From Lota lota (Eukaryota; Chordata; Actinopteri; Gadiformes; Lotidae): a stretch of DNA of 64,000 nt. Numbering within the stretch: the first letter of the stretch is position 1; each line of letters opens with the position of its first letter. Both the position numbers and the translations under genes were made by a program. Below the pieces are notes generated by a model. It worked only from the letters and a program-made list of their open reading frames with translations. It searched no databases and was not told the origin of the DNA. The stretch is from contig JACYXH010000772.1 in the NCBI GenBank assembly GCA_026745465.1, positions 8,792,116 to 8,856,115 on the forward strand, read 5' to 3'. Of the stretch, positions 1 to 10,469 are shown in pieces.

Positions 1-539
1 GAATGGATAGAGAGATGCAGAGAACAGGGTACAGATTCATCACAGCGAGATGTACCAGACGTCAAGTTAAGTTCAAGTTAACATATTCACTGCTTTGCGT
101 GTCAATATCGAAATAAGGCGATATTTAGCACAGAATGAATAAACAGGATTATCTTTTTATTGAATGCATCAAAAGCATTTTTTTTGGTCATATTTGAGGA
201 GAAGTCTGTATTTTTACAGACTATTCTTTTTCGCCCAACTTTATTCCTTTGATAAATACCAAACTTGGTAAAGGCCCAAAGGTACTGCAAATATTTTTAA
301 GCAAACCGCAATGAAAGGTGTCCATGCTGCATATTACATCCCGGGGGAAATGAGCGCTGAAACGTGCACCAGTGAAAAGACGATTAAAAACAAATATCAA
401 ATACAACACACATCAAAACAAACTCCACAGCCTTTCGTCTTACCAGCACACTTTAGCCATCGAGAATACCTCCCTATGCTGGATAGCGCATGTTACAGTG
501 ACAGAGGGAAATACTTTGCAAGATGTTAATCTAATTGAA

Positions 540-900
540 TCGAATCCGTTGCTCTCTGATCCGCGCCTCTGTCGCCACTCTGGTGACAGAGCCCTGATGG
601 ATGGAGGGGGGAACTGTCTTTTATGACAGCAGCTGATCATGCGGGAAGGGGAATAGGCGGATGTCGCGCTCCGGCGCCCAGCGCTCGCGTTCCAGCGCGC
701 CGATACACCCTGCTCGACGAACGAAAGCATATCATTGGCCGGACACACAAGGGCGCAGCAAAGTAGGAAGCGGGGACATTCGCGGGTCCTCTGCAAAGCA
801 ATTAACTGCTGATTTGGCACCGTGGAGCGTTGTTGTTCCATGCCAGACCGCCCTTTTCTTCACATGAAACCGCTTGTGTCGCGCCTTCCATTCGTCCCAG
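540..900. promoter_or_regulatory. CpG-rich patch
   Basis: CG dinucleotides cluster here (for example GCGCGCCG near 690 and CGCGGG near 780) against an AT-rich background. It could be a small CpG island or an old GC-rich repeat. No transcription start motif is clear. Confidence 0.2.
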
Positions 901-1132
901 AGGCCTTGCGGTCACATCAAATTGTGCCGCGCCAATAGTGCTGTTCCACTATTGGTGGGGGAGACGGTGGAGGGGGAGAAGGGGGAGGAGAGGGAGTTCT
1001 CACACTTAGCCTGGCCAACCTCCACAGAGTGCAGTACATTTGTTTGGCCGGGTGCTCTGCCTGGGATAAGGAACCTGTCATGCATTACAAATGGCCGACC
1101 CGGCGGAGGTAAGCAAGCGTTCGCATACTGTC

Positions 1133-1330
1133 AGCCTCTCTCTCTCTCTCTCTCTTCCTCTCTCCCTCTCACTCTTTCACTCCATTCTCTTTCTCCCCCA
1201 TCTCCCCCTGGTCTTTCTCCCACTCTCTTTATCACACCCTCCCTCTCTCTTTATCTCTATTTCCCTCACCACTCTCATCTCCCCCCTCTATCCTTCTAAC
1301 CAACCCCCCCCCCCCCTCCCTCCCTACCAG
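1133..1330. repeat. pyrimidine-rich tract (CT, CCCT)
   Basis: Nearly 200 bp of almost pure pyrimidine on the plus strand, starting with (CT)n and ending with a 14-bp C run and CCCTCCCTCCCTACCAG. It gives spurious serine/proline/leucine reading frames. Confidence 0.85.
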
Positions 1331-1339
1331 GACCTTTAT

Positions 1340-2200
1340 CCAGGGCCTCAACAGCGTGCTACAGCCCAGCAGGTACTGCAGAATCCACGGGGAACTTCCC
1401 TGTGGAGAAGACAGGTACAAGCCACACCAACTGTCACTTTCTAGTTCAGTTGGTTGTATTTTCTAAGGTGTCAGGTAAATCACTTCAATGTTTACCAAAC
1501 TGAAACCAAACTGAATGTGAGATAGTTAATGAAACGATATATTTCATTAAATGTTAAATATGTCAATTCATACATGATATAAAATATTCAACATTTCCCG
1601 TTTTTGGGATTAATAAAGCAGCGTTTCATTTTATTGTATCTTAGACCTATTCACCTGGTGGCCATATAGGTTTTTTGGGTGGAGAAACCTTCTAGAATCT
1701 TTGGGGAAACCATGACAACTCAGTGCAAATGCTTTCTAAATGTTATTTGGGTGGGGAAATGGAATACAAAACAAAAAATAACGCTAGCATGGTTTCCAAA
1801 GACTCTCACTTAACTGACCCAACAATGCAATATGGCCACTAGCTGAATAACGTCCATACATACTGAAGGTGCAATTAGTGTGCAAGTATGTCAGTGATCT
1901 ACAAATGAAACACATAACGTATAAATAAATGCTTGTAATTTCCTCAACTATCCCCCTAAAATAACTGCAACATGGAATGTGAAATGGAATTCGGACAATT
2001 ACACTAGAAAAAACTTGAATTAAATTATTTTGATGATAATTCGTGGCATGTGTATTCACGGCATGAAGTGTCACAGATTGATACATTAAAGGTAGCTTTC
2101 ATGTGTGGGCAGAGAGTCATTTGGTCTAATGAAACACCTTATAACTCATTATATAACCACCCATTCCAATCAGAGACACCGAGACAGGCTCCTTTCAAGT
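1340..2200. other. AT-rich sequence without recognised features
   Basis: Apart from the possible exon described in the findings (1331-1414), this stretch is ordinary AT-rich sequence with no repeat or gene that I recognise. Confidence 0.4.
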
Positions 2201-2320
2201 CTCCCCCCCCCCCCCCCTCCTCTCCTCCTTTATTCACCACCACCCACCCCTCACCCGTTATCTCCTCCTTTACTCACCACCGCCCTGCTCCTCTGCTCCT
2301 TTTCCCCTCCATTACTCAAC
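2200..2320. repeat. C-run and CCTCC-rich pyrimidine tract
   Basis: A C run of about 14 bp is followed by CCTCCTTTATTCACCACC-like units, two of which are about 60 bp apart. The surrounding 2320-3060 sequence shows no recognisable gene. Confidence 0.6.
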
Positions 2321-3074
2321 GCCCATTTGTGAAGTTACCTTCAATCTGCAAACCACTGACATTGTATGAGAGCCTTCAGCGTAAATGATACCGCTAATAC
2401 CTTCGGCAAACACCTAAAACATTAAATAATAAAACACAGCGACGACATCATCCACTGCCACAACACACCCGTTCCACACCCTTGCACCATTCCCGCCCTA
2501 TTACACCTCATCAGCCGCACGCTTTCGCCACCTTTAAATCAGATCTGGCCGCCGAGGGCACATTACTATTCCCTCCGAGTCTCTGTTGTCGTGGCGTCAA
2601 CGCGGGTTTCAACCCGCCGTCTCCCAACCTCACCCCCCTCAACCCCTGCGGGTCGCATGGCATCCAAACATCTATATACAAGACAGAGGGGGAGGGTGGA
2701 TGCTAATTAAGCAAATCACGTTGCTGTCCGCCGGCATCTTCGTGTTGTAAACAACGTCGTCAGTGTCGCGTGATTACAACAGCCCCACTTTCTCAACAGT
2801 CTTCTCTCCTCGTGTTTCTGTGTTCCACCGTGTTAGCGTGTTAGTGCGCAGGGCCGCAAGGCGGAGGCGGGACTTCATTATTAGGTGCGGGCTGGTGACA
2901 GTAAGACTAATGCGTTGCTGCTCTCAACATCTTGTCTCGCATCCAATCCAATTAAAAGCTGACGCCGCCTAGCAGGCAGGTAGGCCACTCTGTTTTACAG
3001 ACTTGAAGGAGAATTTACAAGATGGCTGATTCAATCTGGGGGCTATTGCTGCAGTTTTTATTAATGGTATTCCT

Positions 3075-3345
3075 TTCATCTTTCCATCCATCCTTTCATC
3101 CGTCGATCCATCCTTTCATCCATCCATCCAACCATCCGTTCATAAATTCCTTCCACTCCCTCTCTCTGTTCATCCCTCTCTCTCTCTCTTCCTCCCACCA
3201 TACACCCTCCATCCAGCCCTCCCTCCCTCCATCCATCCATTCCTCCCTTCCTCTCTCCTCAATCCCCCCTCCCTCCTCTTCCCTCCCTCTCTCCATCCAT
3301 CCCTCCATGTATCCCTCCTTTCCTCCCTCCCTCCCTCCCTCCCCA
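3075..3345. repeat. ATCC/CCTCC microsatellite-derived tract
   Basis: Degenerate (CATC)n and (CCTC)n units run up to 25 bp before the cadm2 exon donor. The minus-strand transcript would carry a purine-rich (GGAG/GGAT) stretch immediately downstream of the exon. Confidence 0.85.
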
Positions 3346-3369
3346 CATGCAATGTTTGCAAAGACTCAC

Positions 3370-3519
3370 CTTTCTTGTCCCCGAAGAACAGTGTCTGCTG
3401 AGCCGGGTTTGACCACTGGAGGGAGGTGTTGTCGTTGTATTCCACCCTGCAGGTCATGTTGGCTGTGCCCCCTTCCACCACCGTTACGTTCTGAGTGGTG
3501 GGGAACTGACCTTGGCCAC
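3370..3519 (-). CDS. cadm2: cadm2 exon, first half of Ig V-type domain 1
   Basis: This 150-bp exon codes for the amino-terminal half of the first Ig domain of cell adhesion molecule 2, a neuronal type I membrane protein that makes homophilic contacts and heterophilic contacts with other CADMs at axons and synapses. On the minus strand it runs from an acceptor (GTCTTGCAG at 3520-3528) to a GTGAGT donor (3364-3369). It reads GGQGQFPTTQNVTVV at the start, then GGTANMTCRVEYNDNTS, LQWSNPAQQTLFFGDKKG at the end. The B-strand Cys and C-strand Trp of an Ig fold are present. Both ends are phase 1, as expected for this exon class. The match to mammalian CADM2 (QNVTVVEGGTA, NDNTSLQWSNPAQQTL) is close enough to separate it from CADM1, 3 and 4; the comparison is from memory. 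Whether it is the a or b teleost paralogue cannot be told. Confidence 0.93.
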
Positions 3520-3555
3520 CTGCAAGACGACACACAGAGAGGTGAGCTCATAGTA

Positions 3556-3800
3556 GTACACACACACAAGTATGGACACACAAACGCCGGCATGCACGCG
3601 AACACACATGCATGCATGCACAAACACAAATACACACACACACACTTTCGTGCGCACACACGCATATACATTTTTGCACACGCACACACTTGCGCACGCA
3701 CATGCACACACATTTTAGCACACACACTCACACACATGCACAGTTTGCACACACAGTCCGCACACACAATACACACACACGCACACACAAACACCTCAGA
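3556..3800. repeat. imperfect (CA)n tract
   Basis: About 240 bp of CA-rich sequence with scattered GCAT/GCGC interruptions, starting about 40 bp upstream of the cadm2 Ig exon acceptor. In the minus-strand pre-mRNA it is GU-rich and could bind CELF/TDP-43-type factors; that is inference. Confidence 0.85.
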
Positions 3801-4073
3801 AAATAGATTGCTTGTTCGCACTTTGACTGCTGCCGGTACTTTCTTCTTTGTTTGGCTGAACAATCAGATAAAATACTTTTCATAACAAAAGCCTTGTAGG
3901 CATTTTCTTTTATTTTCTTTCAAACGCCGATGGTGGAGATTGTATCATCACACAGCAGATTATTAATGTGTAACCAATGTGAAAATACAAACAATTATCA
4001 TCTTTGATTCAAATGAGGGCCACTTGCCACATTTTGTATGGTGAGTGACTTCACGAGGATGGTGATTGAGTTA

Positions 4074-4255
4074 AGGATAGTCTAGTGGTTAAGGTGTTTG
4101 ACACCCAGACCAAAGGTACTGGGTTTGATCCCCAATATCTGCAGCCTATCTGTAGGTGATCCTTCAGAAAAATACCATAATCCCTACCTGCTCCTTAATG
4201 ACATCTATTTGTATTCACTATAAGTAGCTTTGGATAAAAGTGACTAACAACAACA
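4074..4255 (+). mobile_element. tRNA-derived SINE, TAGTCTAGTGG family
   Basis: The element begins with a box-A-like TAGTCTAGTGGTTAAGG and has a box-B-like GGGTTTGATCCCC 40 bp on. Its body contains CCTGCTCCTTAATGACAT, and the tail reads AGCTTTGGATAAAAGTGAC, the 3' end shared by many teleost SINEs with L2-clade LINEs. Related copies lie at 33352-33560, 55715-55925 (minus) and 58492-58680. Confidence 0.8.
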
Positions 4256-4259
4256 TCAA

Positions 4260-5160
4260 CAGAGTCTCATCAAAAAACATTAGTTGCAATACCCCTAATT
4301 TGACCAGCAGTGGTGCTGTTCGTGATTTCAAGTCTTTGATTACACTTTAACCTCTGCATGGTCAACATCATACAATTACACCTCAGCAGCTGTCGAGAAT
4401 GAACAGGTTGGAGCGAGTGGGAGGTATTAGTCAAGGCTGCTAGCTGCGTTGTCGAGCCCTAATTGGCAGCGCTGCTAATAGGTGGACGCCACGGGCCCAG
4501 AGATGCAGCTGGGTGGTAAATTGACACATAATCCCAGACATAGTGGTCGCCTCGATCCAAACCACCATCCACCTTGCCACTCACATGGTGTAGACTAGAG
4601 GACAGCCAAACCGGTCACTTAATCTCAACTACTAGTCTGGCCAAGTTCTATACCGCCGTCGCCATTTTAAGATATAACAGACTATTATTTTTGATTAATT
4701 TATATTACAAAAATATTAATATTTTAACCTGTAAGCAAACTATACTATATAATGAATATCATTTGATTTATGCAGAATATAATTAAAGTCATAAAACATA
4801 TAAATAAGATTTGAGTATTTCCACAGTCTAATTTAGGTCGGCTAATTACATTGAAGAAATGTTTTGGTGGACATTTGTGACATTTCCTGGATATTGCGGT
4901 CTGTCAAAAAAAACTGTGACCAAGACTTGTTGGTAATTTATTGTGATTAATAGTAGCCTACTGACCTATAATTTACTACCATTCAACATCTACAACATAT
5001 TTTAATGCTAAGAAAAAGACCAGCATCATAGCCTCCATAGTATGAAGGCACAGCATTTTGGGATAAAATTACAAATAAACCTATTAAACGCTACTACAAG
5101 CTAGCACAGTAGCTACAATTAAAACTCATTTTCCCAGGAGGCCGTTGGAGTCCACCAGTT
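4260..5160. other. AT-rich intronic sequence
   Basis: No gene or repeat recognised. The stretch 4660-5120 is strongly AT-rich. Confidence 0.4.
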
Positions 5161-5839
5161 TAATTTTACATGACCTCCCTCTTGATTTTTCTTTCTTCCC
5201 AGACATGGTTTGGTGTCCCACCGTCTCCGGCGAGGAAAGACGGCAGAGCGATATGACGTCTCTATTCATGATGAAGGTGACATTGTGTCTGCTTTCTCAC
5301 AGGTACAGCTTTTGAACCCAGGAAGCAGCTGTCTGTCTCATTAGTTCTGCAACCACTGGGTGCGAGGGGGGTCGGGGAAGGGGCAATGGTCTGCCTGACC
5401 TTAGCTGACCTTCTGGCCGACCTTGTGGCTGACTACCATCAGAGTGAGAAAAAAGGGAATGGAAAAGTAAACGAGCAGGAACACAGAGAAGATGAGGATT
5501 CTGTGTAATAACTGTGGTCATTGCCGGTGTACCAGGTTTAAGTACAATAACCCACATGGAGACATAATGGGCTTATTCACGAAGAACAACCAAGATGGCC
5601 CGCTAGGTGAATAAGGAACCTTGGCTTGTTCAGTGTGTCATCTGCATCTACCAATAGATGGCTGCTGCTGACTGCCTCACTGTTTGTGATTTACAGTCAG
5701 TCAACGCCGACTTGCAGCAGCAGTAGTAACAATGCAGGCTATCTCATGAGGAACGTAAAACCCAAGGATAACCTTGACAGCGCTATGGGAGCGAGCCAAG
5801 ATACCGAATGGTATTCATGATGTGGAGGTCAAGGTCCGA

Positions 5840-6000
5840 CCTTGAACTCTGCTACTCCTTCCAACGCCCCTCTCTCTCCTCTTAACTCTCTCTACTCTGT
5901 TACCCTCTCTCCTCCTTCGTCTTCCTTCAGTCCTCTTCTCCTTCCTCTCATCCCTCTCCATCCTCCCCCCTCTCTCCTATCTCCTCCCTCTCTCCTCGCA
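5840..6000. repeat. pyrimidine-rich tract
   Basis: About 150 bp of CTCTCCTCC-type sequence on the plus strand. The preceding 5280-5840 is unremarkable except for the exon-like segment at 5203-5276. Confidence 0.6.
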
Positions 6001-6220
6001 TCCAAGACTCACACTATCTGTGTGTATGTGTGTTCACAACAATATGGCCGGTTTGCCGAGACAGGCAGAACGAAGGGAAAAACAAAAGCTAATGAAAATA
6101 GACGTGCTAATCTCAGCGGAGTAGGAGGAGAGGTGCAACGCTGAGCAGCGCTGCTGCCAACACCGACACGCCACTGATGAAATCCTTTCTTTCTTTCTTT
6201 TTAATGATGCCTATTAGGGC

Positions 6221-7174
6221 CGATGATATCTGCGGATGTGATGTGAGAGTACAGGAGAGACGATATGATATCTGGGGATGTGATGTGAGAGTACAGGAGA
6301 GACGATATGATATCTGGGGATGTGATGTGAGAGTACAGGAGAGACGATATTATATCTGGGGATGTGATGTCACAGTACAGAAAAGACCGAATGATATCTG
6401 GGGATGTGATGTGAGAGTACAGGAAAGACGATATGATTTCTGGGGATGTGATGTGAGAGTTCAGGAGAGATGATATGATATCTGGGGATGTGATGTGAGA
6501 GTACAGGAGAGACGATATGATATCTGGGGATGTGATGTGAGAGTACAGGAGAGATGATATGATATCTGGGGATGTGATGTGAGAGCACAGGAAAGACGAT
6601 ATGATATCTGGGGATGTGATGTGAGAGTACAGGAAAGACGATATGATATCTGGGGATGTGATGTGAGAGTACAGGAGAGATGATATGATATCTGGGGATG
6701 TGATGTGAGAGTACAGGAAAGACGATATGATATCTGGGGATGTGATGTGAGAGTACAGGAAAGACGATATGATATCTGGGAATGTGATGTGAGAGTACAG
6801 GAGAGACTATATGATATCTGGGGATGTGATGTGAGAGTACAGGAAAGATGATATGATATCTGGGGATGTGATGTGAGAGTACAGAAGAGACGATATGATA
6901 TCTGGGGATGTGATATGAGAGGACAGGAGGATGATATTATATCTGGGGATGTGATTTGAGAGGACAGGAGGATATTATATCTGGAGATGTGATGTGAGAG
7001 GACAGGAGGCTGATATGATATCTGGGGATGTGATATGAGAGGACAGGAGGATGATATTATATCTGGGGATGTGATGTGAGAGGACAGGAGGATGATATTA
7101 TATCTGGAGATGTGATGTGAGAGGACAGGAGGCTGATATGATATCTGGGGATGTGGTGTGAGAGTTCAAGAGGA
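6221..7174. repeat. 42-bp minisatellite, about 22 copies
   Basis: The tandem unit includes GATATGATATCTGGGGATGT then GATGTGAGAGTACAGGAGAGAC. The period is 42 bp in most copies. The first two thirds are near-identical; from about 6915 the copies switch to a diverged form with GAGAGGACAGGAGG. Because 42 is divisible by three, reading frames stay open through several units (repeat peptide RVQERRYDIWG) with no sign of a real protein. Confidence 0.95.
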
Positions 7175-7194
7175 CTTGACTGTTGCCTGGGGAC

Positions 7195-7870
7195 GCATGA
7201 TGTGGGAGACCGCTCTGGTTTCACATCTCTCTCCCAGCCGTGATGTCATAGAGCAAACATGTCTCTCTCTTTCTCTCTGATGACATAGCTTTAACAATAG
7301 CTCAATCTCAGTTGTGATGTAATCTTTCACTCTCAAATATGTCATGACAAAACAAAGCTCTCTCTCCATCAACTGTGATGTCATAGATGAAAATACAGTG
7401 CTCTCTCTCTGTCAACTGAGATATCATAGAAGACCATCCAGCTCAATCTCAACTGGAGCTGGCAATCTTCCTATATAATCACATTTTAATTTAATTCCTT
7501 ATCATTTTAATATTCAAATTATATTCAAATTTCTAATGGTCAAATTTAGCCTATTATTAATATTTACTATGTACCTATAGGCTACACTGTATTCACAGGC
7601 TTATGCATAGCCAATGCCACTATCATCATTTGGTTGTTAAACATTCTGTCCACTAGAGAAAGAAAACAAATAATACACATTTGACTAGTAATTTCAGCAT
7701 TAGATTAGTATTACTTTTTGTTACTGTTCGATTTATATTAGACTCCCGAAATTCGTTTCAACAGCCCTAATCTCAACTGTGATATCATCGAAGATGCCAT
7801 ACCAACACGCAGCTCTCAAACATGACGTCATTGGCGTCAGAACACAGCATTCTCAAATGATGAGGTCACA
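7195..7870. repeat. degenerate TGATGTCATAG minisatellite with an insertion
   Basis: Degenerate units of roughly 50-60 bp containing TGTGATGTCATAG and CTCTCTCTC(T) occur from 7195 to 7440 and again from 7768 to 7870. An AT-rich segment without these motifs separates them. Confidence 0.6.
7440..7768. mobile_element. possible insertion inside a minisatellite
   Basis: About 320 bp of AT-rich sequence interrupts the degenerate minisatellite. AATCTCAACTG occurs at both junctions, which could be a target-site duplication or simply repeat-unit sequence. No family recognised. Confidence 0.3.
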
Positions 7871-8099
7871 GGCGAATAATTCTGTATCAATAATAATAGT
7901 GTGTGTGTTGTGTCCCCTAAAATTCCAATAGCATCACTGTTTCCACACAAGGCTCTGCTCCCCTCTTTCTCTCCAGAAGAATGGAGAGAATAAAAGACTA
8001 AAAAAGAAAAAGAAAAGAGGAAGAAATCTATATGGGAGGATGAGTCACACGGACATTTGGGTCTCATAACATGGAGCCATCACTGGTTCTGGAGAATAA

Positions 8100-8190
8100 G
8101 CTCTCCCACGGGAAGAGAGACATAGAGACAGACAGGGAGGGAGAGAGAGAGAAAGAGAGATAGAGAGAGAGCAATAGAGAGCCAGAGATG
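8100..8190. repeat. purine-rich (GA) tract
   Basis: Imperfect AGAG repeat. From 8190 to 9255 I see no gene or clear repeat; the sequence is AT-rich. Confidence 0.5.
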
Positions 8191-9259
8191 GAGGCAATAG
8201 ATAAAGAATACAGATTCAATATTCAACATTATAACAGATTGCTTGCTAAAAGCCGACTCGTGTTTAAATTCCTCTGACTAATATCAATGGAGGTAGTTAT
8301 TGATTTTCATCAAGAGATTCCATCTAAACAAAATTGTGGTTACATCAGATTTTTACAGTATAACAGCCACATCCAGGAGCTCCAGTATGTATAAAATAGA
8401 TTAAATGAAAGACTGAAGGCAGCTCCTATTTGTTTGTTTAAAAAGCCCCATTTTGTGTTTTTTTATGAAGTTATATACATTCACCAGGAATTATCAAAAA
8501 ATAAAAAATGTGTAAAGTTAAACTAGTGCCCATGAAGTTTCTCCCTTATAGCAACTGGGTTATGGATAAATTAGCTTAACATTTGAGTCCAGTGCTCTTT
8601 TTTGGTAGTGAATGGAAACTAAGTACCAGTAACAACAAATGGGATGATTTGTTAAAATCATATCATACTCAAACTCTAAACTTGCACACAAGACTTCTTG
8701 AACTGAAGAACGGGTTCTACTTGGTTTGATTGGCCGGTCCGATTGTGACCTTGGTAAGCACTGCTGCTCCGATGGTTGAGCCGAACCTTTAAACATATTG
8801 GAGCTTTTATACGCAGTTTTAAAAATAGCAGAAAAACCTCCGGAGAGAGGCTGAAATCCGAGGTCAGCAGCAGTTCATTCATCTTATTTTTCCACAGTCA
8901 TATGAGGTGCTTAAAGTATCCACTGATGCAGATATCAGTTATCATATATCAACTTTTCCAGATTTTAGAGTGGTTTGTTGGCTTTTTATAATTCATTGTT
9001 TATTCGTCACTTCTTTTGTTTCCTCTGACTGACTTTCATGAACATGATGTTTTTTAAGGTGTCGTTTTTCTGGAAACCAACGACTAAATGTACTTCATTA
9101 ACATGTCAGTCATTATTAAGTGGTGGTAAAGCATTCTTCTATATATTTAATGAAAAGAAAAGGATTTAAAAACAAACAGATTCATTAGTATGAGCTATCT
9201 CCATTCAAAACAAATATTTGATTGTTTATATTTCACAATACTTTACCTATGGTTGAAGA

Positions 9260-9770
9260 CGACTTACTATCTACAGAACAGGTATGTACAGGTGTATAAA
9301 TACATATTAAAGATGTGTTACTACATATAGAACAGGTATTTAAATACATATTACCGATATGTTGGTAACACTTTACAATAAGGGTATAATAATTAACCAT
9401 TCAGTAACATTAGTTAATGCAGTAAAAATAATTAACTAACAATTAACTATCACTTTATTAACAGTTAACTAATGGTCTTGTAATCATTTACTAATTGTGT
9501 TCATGTTTACTTATGGTGTTCATGTTAACTTCGGTAATGGATTTCATTCTAACTACTTTATGTTAATTTAAACAGATTTTTAGTTAATGCTTATTACAGC
9601 ATTAACTAATGTTAATCAATGGTTAACATTAGTGTTATTATATACCAGAGCAGGTATATAACTAAATAGTAGAGCTGTGTTTCTATATAGAAACAGGTAT
9701 ATCAATCTCTATAACAGGTATATAAATAAATAGTAGAGATGTGTTTCTATCTGTAGGCGTCACATCTGAG
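9260..9770. repeat. degenerate minisatellite split by a transposon
   Basis: Units of roughly 42 bp containing AACAGGTATATAAATA and AGAGATGTGTTTCTAT occur on both sides (9270-9362 and 9641-9765) of an unrelated insertion at 9363-9640. Confidence 0.7.
9363..9640. mobile_element. GGTAACACTTTA-type teleost interspersed repeat
   Basis: Starts GGTAACACTTTACAATAAGG and is filled with TTAGTTAATG and TAACTAATG motifs. This opening and composition match a very common fish interspersed repeat, probably a non-autonomous DNA element. It lies inside a minisatellite, so it inserted after that array existed. Confidence 0.65.
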
Positions 9771-10093
9771 TCTAAGAAGACAGAAGATATTGTAAGTTGA
9801 TTACTGCTCGTCTCTCCAGTGTCACCAGCAGCAGCAGCAGAGCCACATGCATGGCAGAGCAACATGATACACCCTGGTGGAATGTGCGTGCTTCTGCTCC
9901 TAACACACAACAACAACAACAACAACAACAACATGATACTTTAAGTATTGATCCAGTGGTGCACAGTGAGCAGCGGCAGAGCAGAGTATGAAAACATAAA
10001 GCTTCGTGCCGAGCAGAAAATCTCTAATGACCGTAAACATGAGAGGAGAATACGGTGAGGTTTCCTGAAATAACCCCAGCCAGTGATACCCCA

Positions 10094-10094
<1 letters not shown>

Positions 10095-10138
<44 letters not shown>
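10095..10138. repeat. poly-C tract, 44 bp
   Basis: An uninterrupted run of 44 C on the plus strand, followed by ACCCCCCGG. Long G/C homopolymers are rare in most vertebrate genomes and prone to length error in assemblies. Confidence 0.95.
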
Positions 10139-10227
10139 ACCCCCCGGTCCTCGTCCCCTGTCCCACAGAGCCCTTGATGTCCGTGGTTGACTCTTCAATA
10201 GGATAAACCCTTTTTATAAGATTTAGT

Positions 10228-10460
10228 CATTTGGCCAACCATTTATTCATTTAGCAGATAGTTTTATCCAAAGCAAAATGTTTTTTTCTGATACATGAAT
10301 GATCATTATTGTTAAAGACCAGGTAGGGGGGTTAGGGGGTATCTTGCTCAGGGTCACCTACACCTGCGGTGTTGACATTGGGGTTGGAACCCAGAACCTT
10401 TTCTTAATGTGTAGGTGTTGCAGGGTTTCACAGGTAGGTCCGTCTGCTGAGAGCTATTAG
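10228..10460 (-). mobile_element. tRNA-derived SINE (minus strand)
   Basis: Read on the minus strand, it has a box-B-like GGTTCCAACCCC, then GACCCTGAGCAAGATACC, and ends GCTTTGGATAAAACTATCTG. These are hallmarks of teleost tRNA-SINEs. The 5' end is diverged. Confidence 0.7.
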
Positions 10461-10469
10461 TAAATCATC

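Larger units (their letters stand above)
1..3369 (-). other. cadm2: start of cadm2 intron after Ig1 exon
   Basis: The interval follows the GTGAGT donor of the Ig1 exon. The next expected exon (second half of Ig1, with the D..G.Y.C motif) is not seen, so this intron runs off the window. It holds a CpG-rich patch, pyrimidine tracts and an ATCC-rich tract. Confidence 0.65.

Noticed and set aside
6221..7174. CRISPR-like array
   Set aside because: Units are contiguous with no unique spacers, the host is a vertebrate, and no cas genes exist; it is a minisatellite.
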